NCBI RefSeq assembly: GCF_900289145.1
Contig: NZ_OKQO01000007.1
Coordinates: 1-64,000 of the forward strand
From: Neobittarella massiliensis (ex Bilen et al. 2018)
Lineage (GTDB): Bacteria > Bacillota > Clostridia > Oscillospirales > Ruminococcaceae
Length of the DNA stretch: 64,000 bases
Direction: 5' to 3'
Under the pieces are notes generated by a model. That model was not told the origin of the DNA. It was given only the letters and a program-made list of their open reading frames with translations, and ran no database searches. A program made the translations under genes and the position numbers. Of the stretch, positions 26,908 through 35,809 are shown in pieces (the stretch's first letter is position 1; each line of letters starts with the position of its first letter).

Positions 26908-28272
26908 ATGAAGAAAAAACGCTGGGTACGAAAGATCATTCTGGGCGGTATCCTAGTGGCGGTGGCCGTTGCCGGGCTGTTGAGCTTGCAGATCGAGCCC
27001 GCCGACTATCGCCGATCCCTACAAGATGATATAAAGAGTGCCAACACGCTATTAGAGTCCGTAAAGGTCGGCAACGAGAAAGGTCAATATGCCCCACAGC
27101 GGGTCCTACTTTTTGAGCAGGATATCGCCGCTGCCAAAACTGTGGTTGACGACCAAGAGCAGGTATATGAGCAACTCAAGGCCGCTGCCGAAAAACTGCA
27201 AGAACAACAGAAAGACTTTAAGAGGGCACAAAATAAAGACTGTCTCTCACAGGAAAAAGTTGAGCAGATCGCACAGAAAAAAGAAGACTTTACAAAAGAT
27301 GTCTCTTTTGAGGGCGGTACGGCCACCTGGAGGCTGCGCGGCTCCACCATCGAACAGCCGGCGGCAGTAAATTTAGAGATACAGAAACAGAGTGCCTACG
27401 CCCAGCAGATAGAGGCCTTGCTGGTCGCCGAGCAGAGCCAGCGGCAAACTGTCACTTTTTTGCACGATGGGGCGCTGCCGGCCGGCACCACAGTCGAGTT
27501 GCCGTGCAGTTGGGATCTGCCGGCCATTCAGGTCTACCGCTACGACCCCGAGAGCGGTGCGCTGGGGCCGATGATCAAGGGCACTGTCACTGCAGGCAAA
27601 TTGCAACTGCCCCTACAGAGCGGCGGCAGTTACATACTGATCAAAAAGTCGGTGGAGGAGCCGCAGCCAGAAACGCCGCAGCCAGAGGATCCGGTAGGAA
27701 GCGAAGCTGCCCAGGAGAGCAGCAGCGGCGCCAGTCAGAGCTCCCCCTCCTCTTCGGCTCAGCCCTCTAGCGGTACCCCCAACAGCGGCCAGTCAAGTTC
27801 CCAGCAGGCACCAGATGGCACCCCTGCCCCTGCCCCGGTCGAGCCCGAGGCACCGCCGGCGCCGGCCAATACCTGCACCATCGAAATACGCTGTGACACG
27901 TTGGCCAGCGATATGAGCAAGCTAAAAAATCCCGCCCTGGCCGGATATGTGCCCGCCAGCGGCGTGATCTTGGGCACCACCCAGGTGGAGATCACGCCCG
28001 GTGAAACGGTGTTTGACATTTTAAAACGAGTTACCCGCAACAGCGGCATCCAGATGGAGTTCCGCCGCGACGGCGGCTATACCGGCGGGGTGTATATCGA
28101 GGGCATCAACCACCTATACGAGTTTGACGGCGGAGACCTGTCCGGCTGGATGTACAGTGTAAACGGCTGGTTCCCCAACTACGGCTGCGCCGCCTACGAG
28201 GTACAAAACGGTGACCGCATCCTGTGGTGCTACACCTGCGACCTGGGCAGTGACGTGGGGGCGTACTTCTGA
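26908..28272 (+). CDS. Membrane-anchored DUF4430 (transcobalamin-like) protein
   Basis: 454 residues. N-terminal basic stretch and one hydrophobic segment (residues 8-27) suit a signal anchor; residues 30-130 are helical/coiled; a strand-rich module (VTFLHDGALPAGTTVELP) follows; then a long Ser/Pro/Gln linker; and the last ~125 residues are a DUF4430 domain (CTIEIRCDTL, ETVFDILKRVTRNSGIQMEF, LSGWMYSVNGWFPNYGC, NGDRILWCYTCDLG). That domain is structurally related to the beta domain of transcobalamin/intrinsic factor, and here it sits behind a cobalamin riboswitch and before an ECF importer. Extracellular corrinoid binding is therefore likely. Stop overlaps the next start by one base. Confidence 0.85.
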   Translation: MKKKRWVRKIILGGILVAVAVAGLLSLQIEPADYRRSLQDDIKSANTLLESVKVGNEKGQYAPQRVLLFEQDIAAAKTVVDDQEQVYEQLKAAAEKLQEQQKDFKRAQNKDCLSQEKVEQIAQKKEDFTKDVSFEGGTATWRLRGSTIEQPAAVNLEIQKQSAYAQQIEALLVAEQSQRQTVTFLHDGALPAGTTVELPCSWDLPAIQVYRYDPESGALGPMIKGTVTAGKLQLPLQSGGSYILIKKSVEEPQPETPQPEDPVGSEAAQESSSGASQSSPSSSAQPSSGTPNSGQSSSQQAPDGTPAPAPVEPEAPPAPANTCTIEIRCDTLASDMSKLKNPALAGYVPASGVILGTTQVEITPGETVFDILKRVTRNSGIQMEFRRDGGYTGGVYIEGINHLYEFDGGDLSGWMYSVNGWFPNYGCAAYEVQNGDRILWCYTCDLGSDVGAYF

Positions 28273-29180
28273 TGCCCCGCGAAGGTCTGGGCGATAAGAG
28301 CAGTTTTTCCAGTTTCCATCCGCTGGTCAGTTTTGCCTATTTTGCCGCCGTACTGGGGCTGGGCATGTTCTCCATGCACCCGCTGATCTTGGCTCTGACG
28401 GTGGCGACCGGTGCGGCGTACACCTTTCTTTTGGGCGGCGGCAAAGCTCTGCGCGGTGCCCTGCTGGTATCGCTGCCGCTGCTGGTGTTTACAGTGCTCT
28501 TAAACCCGCTCTTCAACCACCGCGGGGCCACCGTGCTATTTTACCTAAACGACAATGCTGTCACGCTAGAGGCCATCCTCTACGGTCTGGCCGCCGCATC
28601 TATGCTAGTGGGGGTCATCCTGTGGTTCGGCTGCTTTGGCCGCATCGTCACAGCCGACAAGTTCATCTATCTGTTTGGCCGGGTACTGCCCTCCATCTCA
28701 CTGGTGCTGTCTATGTGCCTGCGCTATATCCCCATGCTGCGACAGCGGTACCGGCAGATTGCCGAGGGGCAACGCTGTATGGGGCGGGTATACGGGGCCA
28801 GACAGCCCATTCGCCGCCTGCGACAGGTGGCCCGCGAGGTGTCTATCCTCATCGCCTGGTCGCTCGAGAGCTCCATCGAGACCTCAGATTCGATGGAGGC
28901 GCGTGGTTACGGTCTCCCCGGCCGCACCAGCTTTCACATCTTCCGCTTTACGCGGCGCGACGGCTGGGCTCTGGCGGTGATCGCCGTGCTGTCGGCGGTG
29001 GCGACAGCTGGTCTCGTCGGCGGGATCACCGAGGTCTACTACTATCCTAGTGTAGTCTGTACACACCGCCTGACCGATATACTGCCAGTGGCAGCGGCAC
29101 ATTTGGCACTGCTGGCACTGCCGATCTTCATAGATATAGAGGGGGAGCGCAGATGGCGCAAGTGGAATTTCGAGATGTGA
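28272..29180 (+). CDS. ECF transporter T component (EcfT/CbiQ family)
   Basis: Membrane coupling subunit that links S component and ATPases. 302 residues with about six hydrophobic spans; the family's cytoplasmic coupling helices appear as two Ala-Arg-Gly-type motifs: GRVYGARQPIRRL and SMEARGYGLPGR. Starts on the TGATG overlap with the DUF4430 gene and overlaps the ATPase gene by 28 bases; translational coupling is clear. Confidence 0.9.
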   Translation: MPREGLGDKSSFSSFHPLVSFAYFAAVLGLGMFSMHPLILALTVATGAAYTFLLGGGKALRGALLVSLPLLVFTVLLNPLFNHRGATVLFYLNDNAVTLEAILYGLAAASMLVGVILWFGCFGRIVTADKFIYLFGRVLPSISLVLSMCLRYIPMLRQRYRQIAEGQRCMGRVYGARQPIRRLRQVAREVSILIAWSLESSIETSDSMEARGYGLPGRTSFHIFRFTRRDGWALAVIAVLSAVATAGLVGGITEVYYYPSVVCTHRLTDILPVAAAHLALLALPIFIDIEGERRWRKWNFEM

Positions 29181-30823
29181 GTTTTTGGTACCCGATGTCT
29201 GACGGGGCGGCCCTGCAACATGTGACGATACAGATCGAGCAGGCAGAATTCGTGGTGCTGTGCGGCCCCTCCGGCTGCGGTAAGACCACATTGCTGCGCC
29301 ACTTAAAGCCCAGCATCGCCCCCTATGGCAAACGGGAGGGACAAGTCCTGTATCGCGACAGATCGCTCGCACAGCTCGACCGCAGGGCAGCTGCCCAGCA
29401 GATCGGCTATGTGCGCCAATCCCCCGACGAGCAGATCGTCACCGACAAGGTATGGCACGAGTTGGCTTTCGGGCTCGAGAGCCTGGGATACGACCAGCAG
29501 ACCATACGGCGGCGAGTGGCTGAAATGGCCAGCTTTTTTGGCATCCAGACCTGGTTTCGCCGCAGCGTGTCCGAGCTCTCAGGGGGGCAAAAGCAACTGC
29601 TCAATCTGGCCTCGGTCATGGCCATGCAGCCACAGGTGCTGGTCCTCGACGAGCCCACCTCACAGCTGGACCCCATTGCCGCCGGCGAGTTCTTACAGGC
29701 GCTGCGCAAGATCAACTTAGAGCTGGGGGTCACCATCATCCTCTCCGAGCACAGATTGGAGGAGGTATTCCCACTGGCCGACCGGGTGATCGCCATGGAG
29801 GACGGCCACATCACCTGCAGCGGCCCCGCGCGCGAGGTCGGCGATTTTTTAAGCCGCGGCCAGGGCCGCGACCGCATGTTCGAAGGACTGCCGGCTGTGA
29901 TGAAGATCTACGCCCAGATCGGCACTGGCGGCATGTGTCCCCTCACTGTGCGCGAGGGGCGGCTGTGGCTGCAGTCGCTGTTGCCGCCCCGGGCAGCCGT
30001 CACCGCCCTGCCCCAGCCGGCAGAGAGCCGCACACACCCAAAGCCGGTATTGGCAGAGGCCAAAGACGTATGGTTTCGCTATAGCCGGGGCGGCGTCGAT
30101 GTCGTCCGTGGCCTAGACGCACAGGTATATGGCGGTGAGCTGTACTGTCTCATCGGCGGCAACGGGGTCGGAAAGACCACCGCGCTCAAGCTGTTGGGGG
30201 GCATCTACCGGCCCTACCGGGGCAAGGTCTTGCACCGGGGCACTGCGATGGCCAATAACAAAAACAGCCTGCGCGTAGGCCTATTGCCCCAAGACCCCCA
30301 GGCGCTGTTTACCGAGATCACCGTAGAAGAAGAACTGTTTGATGCTCTGGGCGACAGCAGGTGCCCCGACCGGGAAAAAGAGCGGCGCATCGAACAGATG
30401 CTCGCCCAGCTGGAGCTGCAGGCACTGCGGCGCGCCAACCCCTACGACCTCAGCGGGGGCGAACAGCAGCGCCTGGCCCTGGGCAAGATCTTGCTCTTGC
30501 AGCCAGAACTGGTGTTGCTCGACGAACCCACTAAAGGTCTTGACCCGTTTTTCAAAGCGGTGCTGGCCGATATTTTAAAGGGGCTGGCCGAACAGGGCAT
30601 AGGAGTGGTGATGGTGACCCACGATATCGAATTTGCCGCTGAACACGCCGACCGCTGCGCCATGCTCTTCGACGGGCAGATCGTCTCGCAGGGCCGCCCG
30701 CGCGCATTTTTCAGCGGCAACAGCTTTTATACCACCGCCGCTGACCGAATGTCCCGCGGGGTATTTGAGGGCGCAGTAACTTACAGGGATGTGGTAGAGC
30801 TATGCAGACAAAACGGGATATGA
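29153..30823 (+). CDS. ECF transporter ATPase, two ABC domains fused
   Basis: 556 residues holding both ATPase halves in one chain. Domain 1: Walker A GPSGCGKTT, signature LSGGQKQ, Walker B VLVLDEPTSQLDP, switch His in SEHRLEE. Domain 2: GGNGVGKTT, LSGGEQQ, LVLLDEPTKGLDP, VTHDIEF. All catalytic motifs intact. Most Firmicutes use a shared pair of separate EcfA1/A2 proteins; a fused, dedicated copy beside its own T and S subunits makes this a group I-like ECF system. Overlaps both neighbours. Confidence 0.94.
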   Translation: MAQVEFRDVSFWYPMSDGAALQHVTIQIEQAEFVVLCGPSGCGKTTLLRHLKPSIAPYGKREGQVLYRDRSLAQLDRRAAAQQIGYVRQSPDEQIVTDKVWHELAFGLESLGYDQQTIRRRVAEMASFFGIQTWFRRSVSELSGGQKQLLNLASVMAMQPQVLVLDEPTSQLDPIAAGEFLQALRKINLELGVTIILSEHRLEEVFPLADRVIAMEDGHITCSGPAREVGDFLSRGQGRDRMFEGLPAVMKIYAQIGTGGMCPLTVREGRLWLQSLLPPRAAVTALPQPAESRTHPKPVLAEAKDVWFRYSRGGVDVVRGLDAQVYGGELYCLIGGNGVGKTTALKLLGGIYRPYRGKVLHRGTAMANNKNSLRVGLLPQDPQALFTEITVEEELFDALGDSRCPDREKERRIEQMLAQLELQALRRANPYDLSGGEQQRLALGKILLLQPELVLLDEPTKGLDPFFKAVLADILKGLAEQGIGVVMVTHDIEFAAEHADRCAMLFDGQIVSQGRPRAFFSGNSFYTTAADRMSRGVFEGAVTYRDVVELCRQNGI

Positions 30824-31737
30824 CCCAGTACGAGGTAACGCGGCATAAGCGTTTTTACATAACCGCTGTACTCATTCTCGTGTGTATTCCCCTGACTATT
30901 TTTGTAGGGGTACGCTTTCTCAGCGACCGCAAGTACATGTTTATCAGCCTGCTCATCATCTTGTATACGCTGCTCCCCTTTTTTATGGTCTTTGAGCGGC
31001 GCCGTCCCCGGGCCAGAGAACTGGTGATGATCGCCGTGATGTCGGCACTGGCCGCCTTTGGCACTTTGGCCTGTTCGATGATGATCCCCTTCCAAGCGGG
31101 CACTGCGCTGGTCATCGTGGCCGGTATCTCTATGGGGCCTGAATCCGGCTTTCTGGTGGGTGCCATCGCCCGTTTCGTGTGCAACTTCTTTCTGGGGCAG
31201 GGGCCCTGGACCCCTTGGCAGATGTTCTGTTGGGGCATACTGGGATTTTTGGCCGGTGTGGTGTTCAACAAGGTAGACCTGGAAAAGATGAAGTCCCGCA
31301 GTTTTCAGATCGTGCGCGGGCCGGTGCTCTGTGTACTGTGTGCCATCGGCGCTGCCTACCTCTCCTACCGCTGGTGGGGCAAGGGGCCGTTTTTGGGCTG
31401 GCGCCTCTACATTTTTGGGGCGATAGGCCTGCTAGTTGGCCTGCTGATCCAGCGCGACCGGCTGCCCATCGACGATCTTACCCTGTCCCTTTTCGGCCTC
31501 ATGAGCACCTTTATCATCTATGGCGGCATCATGAACATCTGCACCATGGTCATGTCCAGCGCCATCGACCGCACCCAGATCGATATGAGTTGGAAGTCGC
31601 TCACTGCCCTCTATATCTCAGGGGTCCCTTATGACTTCACCCACGCCCTGGGGACCGCCTTCTTTCTTTTCTTATTCGGCGAAAAAGTCATCCGCAAGAT
31701 CGAGCGGGTGAAGATCAAATACGGCATGTACCGGTAG
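30802..31737 (+). CDS. ECF transporter S component, probable corrinoid (CbrT-like) importer
   Basis: Substrate-binding membrane subunit, 311 residues. Two spans at the N-terminus precede the usual six-helix S-component core (RELVMIAVMSALAAFGTLAC, TALVIVAGISMGPESGFLVGA, QGPWTPWQMFCWGILGFLAG). The extended N-terminus and riboswitch context match the cobalamin-type S components; specificity is inferred from context, not motif. ATG 30802 overlaps the ATPase gene by 22 bases; an ATG at 30820 is an alternative. Confidence 0.87.
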   Translation: MQTKRDMTQYEVTRHKRFYITAVLILVCIPLTIFVGVRFLSDRKYMFISLLIILYTLLPFFMVFERRRPRARELVMIAVMSALAAFGTLACSMMIPFQAGTALVIVAGISMGPESGFLVGAIARFVCNFFLGQGPWTPWQMFCWGILGFLAGVVFNKVDLEKMKSRSFQIVRGPVLCVLCAIGAAYLSYRWWGKGPFLGWRLYIFGAIGLLVGLLIQRDRLPIDDLTLSLFGLMSTFIIYGGIMNICTMVMSSAIDRTQIDMSWKSLTALYISGVPYDFTHALGTAFFLFLFGEKVIRKIERVKIKYGMYR

Positions 31738-31762
31738 GTCACATAGCCCAAGGAGTGATATT

Positions 31763-32893
31763 TTGGAAGAAATGCGCTATGTGAACGGGCGCCTTATACG
31801 CTGCGGTTATACTAGTGGCGCCAGTGCAGCGGCAGCAGCTGCTGCGGCGGCTACCCTACTTTTAAGTGGCGACATCGTCTCTGTCGCTGCTGTCACATCT
31901 CCCGACGGCAAACAGCTGCATATCCCGGTCGAAGATGTTTTCTGTGATTCCACGTGTGCTGTCGGCACCGTCTGCAAAGAGTCCAGTTCCGGTATCGGCG
32001 CTTTTTGGGAAATGCGCATCTGTGCCCAGGTACAGCGCTGCCAAAAGGGGTTCACTGTATTGGCTGGACCGGGCATTGGTCGCATCACACGCCCCGGTCT
32101 CGACCAGCCGGTAGGTGCGGCCGCCATCAATTCCGGCCCTCGGGCCATGATCGCCGACGCCCTGCAACAGGTAGCCAAACGGTACGGCTATACCGGTGGC
32201 CTGTGCGCTCAAATTTCAGTGCCTGGTGGGGAAGACCTGGCCCACCGCACTCTCAATAGCGATGTGGGCATCGTAGGCGGGGTCTCTATTCTGGGTACTA
32301 GCGGGATAGAGGAGCCTATGAACGAGACTGCCTTTGCACAAGCTATCCGCAGTGAATTATCGGTGCTACACAGCGAGGGCTTTCACAGTGCACTATTGGT
32401 GCCGGGCAAACAGGGAGCTATGTGCGCCCAAAATGAATGGGGTCTCGACGGATCCAAAGCAGTCAAATGCGGCGATTTGTTAGGAAGTGCGATCAGTGCC
32501 GCCATAGAAAAGGGATTCGTACGGCTCCTGCTAGTCGGTCATTGGGGCAAACTGGTCAAGCTGGCGCTGGGTATTACCAACACGCGCCCTGACCGGGGCG
32601 ACGGGCGAATAGAGGCTCTTATCTGCGCCGCTCTGCGCGCCGGCGCTGATCTGGAACTTTTGCAGTGCCTCGATCGGTGCTCTAATTGGGGCGCTGCGTG
32701 GCAACTGCTCGACCAGCGCGCAATACTTCCCCAAGTGCAACAGCAGCTACTGCAGCAGATACAATACTATCTTCAACGACTGGTACCGGCTGAGGTACAG
32801 ATCGCCGCAGTATGTTTTCCCGACGGGGCAAAACACGGACCACCCGATGGCCAAACTGCCGCTGCCGCCGAGATACTAGCAAACTGGAACTAG
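31763..32893 (+). CDS. cbiD: CbiD-family protein (cobalt-precorrin-5B C1-methyltransferase), divergent
   Basis: In the anaerobic cobalamin pathway CbiD methylates C-1 of cobalt-precorrin-5B. 376 residues with the family pattern: RCGYTSGASAAAAAAAAA (canonical GYTTGtcAaAAakAA), SSGIGAFWEM, the PGGEDLAHRTLNSDVGIVGG segment, and SILGTSGIEEPMNE. The first motif has lost the usual Thr-Cys. The start is TTG 31763, 7 bases after AAGGAG, rather than ATG 31772. No other ring-building cbi/cob gene is in the window, so this CbiD may act on an imported or modified corrinoid; that is speculation. Confidence 0.85.
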   Translation: MEEMRYVNGRLIRCGYTSGASAAAAAAAAATLLLSGDIVSVAAVTSPDGKQLHIPVEDVFCDSTCAVGTVCKESSSGIGAFWEMRICAQVQRCQKGFTVLAGPGIGRITRPGLDQPVGAAAINSGPRAMIADALQQVAKRYGYTGGLCAQISVPGGEDLAHRTLNSDVGIVGGVSILGTSGIEEPMNETAFAQAIRSELSVLHSEGFHSALLVPGKQGAMCAQNEWGLDGSKAVKCGDLLGSAISAAIEKGFVRLLLVGHWGKLVKLALGITNTRPDRGDGRIEALICAALRAGADLELLQCLDRCSNWGAAWQLLDQRAILPQVQQQLLQQIQYYLQRLVPAEVQIAAVCFPDGAKHGPPDGQTAAAAEILANWN

Positions 32894-32917
32894 CTTCTAA
32901 ATGACTGGAGGTACCAC

Positions 32918-34759
32918 ATGATACCATACCCGTATGCTGCTGTAGTGGGGCAACAGGCAGCCAAAAAGGCGCTGCTCATCGCTCTGGTCGATCCTGCTAT
33001 GGGTGGTGTCCTACTGGCGGGTTGCCCGGGTGTAGGTAAGTCCCTGCTGGCGCGGTCCGCACAGACGATCTGCCCGCAGCGTCGCTGGACCGAACTGCCT
33101 CCCGGCACGCCGCCCAGTCAACTTTCCGATCATATCGATCTCGAGGCTATCTTGCACCGACATACCCACCGCCAGGCAGCTGGTCTACTACAGCGGGCGG
33201 CGGATGGGATCTTATACGCCGACGCGATCAATCTGTTGGGGCCCAGCACCAATACGCTCCTGGCTGGATTACAACCCCAACCGACCGGAGAGGCTGTACC
33301 GTCGGTTTCTCCTTCTTTTTTGCTGATCGCCACCATGGACCCATCGGCGGGCGGACTTGATCCGCAGTTACTCGATCGCTTCGATCTATATGTCGAAATG
33401 CAGCCGGAGCACGACCTTCGTCTGCGTACTCAGATCGTCCAGCACGCGCTTTTATGGGGACAAAACAGGCGGCAGTTGATCGAGCGATTCGCAGGTGAGA
33501 CATCCGCTCTTATAGAACAGATCAGCCGCGCGCAACAGCGACTCCCGCAGGTTGAGGTCACCGATCACGCGCTGGCTCTGGCCGGCACTTTGGCCCAACA
33601 GGCACAGTGCGCCGGCAACCGGGCTGAGATCGCTACTATCCGGGTTGCCCGCGCTTTAGCAGCCCTGGCCGGTCATCGTCTGGTCTCTGCGCCTATGGTA
33701 CGTGAGGCTGCTGGCTATACTTTGCCCCACCGCCTGCGCCAAGAACAAAAGCAAGGTACTACCCCACCCATACCTCTGCCCAATACAGAAGAGAATTTTC
33801 TCGATACGCTCTCATCTGACCATTCTATCCCCCAGAAAAACGTCCCCGCGTCCGCCGATTCGCCAAAGGATGACCACACCCCTTTTCCTACTCCTGACGG
33901 CAGCACACTCTCCAAGGAGCGTATCTCTCCTATCGGCGCGGCACCACCAGCGACTAATTGGCTCCCAGCTCAGTGGTCGCGAGCGGGCCGCAGCGGCAAG
34001 CACCGATCAAATGCCGGTACTGCTCAATGGGGGCGCTGCGTGGGCAGTTTTGCAGGCAGGCCCAGCTGTCCGTCAGATGTTGCTCTAATCCCTACTGTAC
34101 TGCACTCTGCTGTTCGACAAGGCCTACAACACGCCGGTCTACCACTGCAGGTACAATCACAAGATCTCCGGTTAAAACTGCGGCGCCCCAAGACTGGAAT
34201 TAATATCCTGTTGGCTGTAGATGCCAGCGCCTCTATGGGCGCGGGTCAGCGCATGGTCGCTGTCAAGGGGGCCATTTATTCGCTTTTGTGCGAGGCATAT
34301 CAAAAGCGCGACCAGGTGAGCTTGCTCATTTTTCGCGGGACTGATGCCCAAGTGCTGCTCCCCTTTACCAGTAGTGTAGAGCGCGCCCAACGGCAGTTAA
34401 AGACACTGCCTACTGGCGGCAAAACGCCTCTGGCAACTGGGCTGCACCGTGCTCGACAGATCGTTCTTGCCACCCGTGCCAGAGATCCATCTACCCCAGT
34501 AGTACTGGTCCTACTGTCAGACGGCCGTGCCACCAGCGCGCCGCAGGGTGACCCCCTGACGGCGGCCTTTTCAGCAGCAGACCAAATAGCCGCCGAAAAG
34601 ATATCCGCAGTGGTCATCGATACTGAACAGGGCGTTTTGCGATTGGGGCTGGCAGCAGAGATTGCCCGCCATATGAATGCACCGCTGCTCGATCTAGGCC
34701 AGCTGCAGGCTACAAATCTCAAACAGGCCGTACAAAAGATAGCAGACCTTGATAGATAG
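32918..34759 (+). CDS. Chelatase subunit D-like (AAA+ plus VWA domains)
   Basis: 613 residues, ATG after TGGAGG. N-terminal ChlI-like AAA+ module (Walker [47 protein letters not shown]), a low-complexity Pro/Ser linker (about 285-355), then a VWA domain with an intact MIDAS motif ([16 protein letters not shown]) and [14 protein letters not shown]. Same plan as BchD/ChlD, which bridges the I ATPase and the large H/CobN subunit. The first gene of a ChlD-ChlI-CobN trio. Confidence 0.88.
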   Translation: MIPYPYAAVVGQQAAKKALLIALVDPAMGGVLLAGCPGVGKSLLARSAQTICPQRRWTELPPGTPPSQLSDHIDLEAILHRHTHRQAAGLLQRAADGILYADAINLLGPSTNTLLAGLQPQPTGEAVPSVSPSFLLIATMDPSAGGLDPQLLDRFDLYVEMQPEHDLRLRTQIVQHALLWGQNRRQLIERFAGETSALIEQISRAQQRLPQVEVTDHALALAGTLAQQAQCAGNRAEIATIRVARALAALAGHRLVSAPMVREAAGYTLPHRLRQEQKQGTTPPIPLPNTEENFLDTLSSDHSIPQKNVPASADSPKDDHTPFPTPDGSTLSKERISPIGAAPPATNWLPAQWSRAGRSGKHRSNAGTAQWGRCVGSFAGRPSCPSDVALIPTVLHSAVRQGLQHAGLPLQVQSQDLRLKLRRPKTGINILLAVDASASMGAGQRMVAVKGAIYSLLCEAYQKRDQVSLLIFRGTDAQVLLPFTSSVERAQRQLKTLPTGGKTPLATGLHRARQIVLATRARDPSTPVVLVLLSDGRATSAPQGDPLTAAFSAADQIAAEKISAVVIDTEQGVLRLGLAAEIARHMNAPLLDLGQLQATNLKQAVQKIADLDR

Positions 34760-34772
34760 AGGAGGACCAACA

Positions 34773-35801
34773 ATGACTCAGCTCGAGGGATACCCCTTCA
34801 CCGCCATCGTGGGACAGGAACAGATGAAACTAGCCCTTATTTTAAACGTTATAGACCCCCAGTTAGGTGGTGTGCTGATCAGGGGTGAAAAAGGTACGGC
34901 CAAATCTACCGCCGTACGGGCACTGGCCCACCTGATGCCGGCGCGCCAGCAGGTTCAAAACTGCCCCTACAGCTGCGACCCTACCAACGAAGATACTATG
35001 TGCGAAGCCTGTCGCCAAAACAGCGACCGCACCAGTATCGAAGGCCATATGCGCGTTGTCGATCTGCCGGTGGGGGCCACCGAGGATCGCCTGGTGGGCA
35101 CGCTGGATATAGAACAGGCGCTGCGGACCGGCAAAAAGCAATTCGAGCCAGGTATTTTAGCGCAGGCCAACCGCAACATCCTCTATGTCGATGAGGTCAA
35201 TTTGCTGGAGGATCATCTGGTCGACCTGCTGCTCGATGCCGCGGCCATGGGCGTAAACACCGTTGAGCGGGAAGGTGTATCCCACTCACACCCAGCCCAC
35301 TTTGCACTGGTAGGTACTATGAATCCCGAAGAAGGGGAGCTGCGCCCCCAACTTTTAGACCGTTTTGGCCTGGTGGTGGATGTACTTGGCGAGCACGATC
35401 TAGAGAGTCGGGTCGAGGTGGTACGACGCCGCTTGGCATACGAGGCCGATCCTCAGGCTTTTGCCCGCCAATATACTGTGTCGCAGCAGCAGCTGGCCGG
35501 TCGCATTGCTGCTGCCCGCTGCCGTCTCTCTAAAGTACAGTGCCCGCAAGAGCTACTGCTTGCTGCCGCTAGGGTGTCGCTGGCTCTGGGGGTAGAGGGG
35601 CACCGGGCTGATATCGGGATGATCCGCGCCGCTCAGGCGCTAGCTGCGTGGGAGGGAAAAGATCGTCCCGATATAGTGCATTTGCAGCAAGCGGCTCAGT
35701 TTGTCTTACCTCACCGCATGCGGCGCGATCCATTTGAGCAGGGCGTGCTGCCTGCGTCACAGATCGCCGAAACGGTATGCCAGGCTCTAGACCAGAAATA
35801 G
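34773..35801 (+). CDS. Chelatase ATPase subunit I (ChlI/BchI-like)
   Basis: 342 residues from ATG 34773, after GAGGAGG. AAA+ motor: Walker [10 protein letters not shown], insert with four cysteines ([18 protein letters not shown]), pre-sensor segment [21 protein letters not shown], Walker [14 protein letters not shown], sensor 1 [24 protein letters not shown]. Drives metal insertion by ATP hydrolysis together with the D-like and CobN-like subunits flanking it. Confidence 0.93.
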   Translation: MTQLEGYPFTAIVGQEQMKLALILNVIDPQLGGVLIRGEKGTAKSTAVRALAHLMPARQQVQNCPYSCDPTNEDTMCEACRQNSDRTSIEGHMRVVDLPVGATEDRLVGTLDIEQALRTGKKQFEPGILAQANRNILYVDEVNLLEDHLVDLLLDAAAMGVNTVEREGVSHSHPAHFALVGTMNPEEGELRPQLLDRFGLVVDVLGEHDLESRVEVVRRRLAYEADPQAFARQYTVSQQQLAGRIAAARCRLSKVQCPQELLLAAARVSLALGVEGHRADIGMIRAAQALAAWEGKDRPDIVHLQQAAQFVLPHRMRRDPFEQGVLPASQIAETVCQALDQK

Positions 35802-35809
35802 GGGGACCT

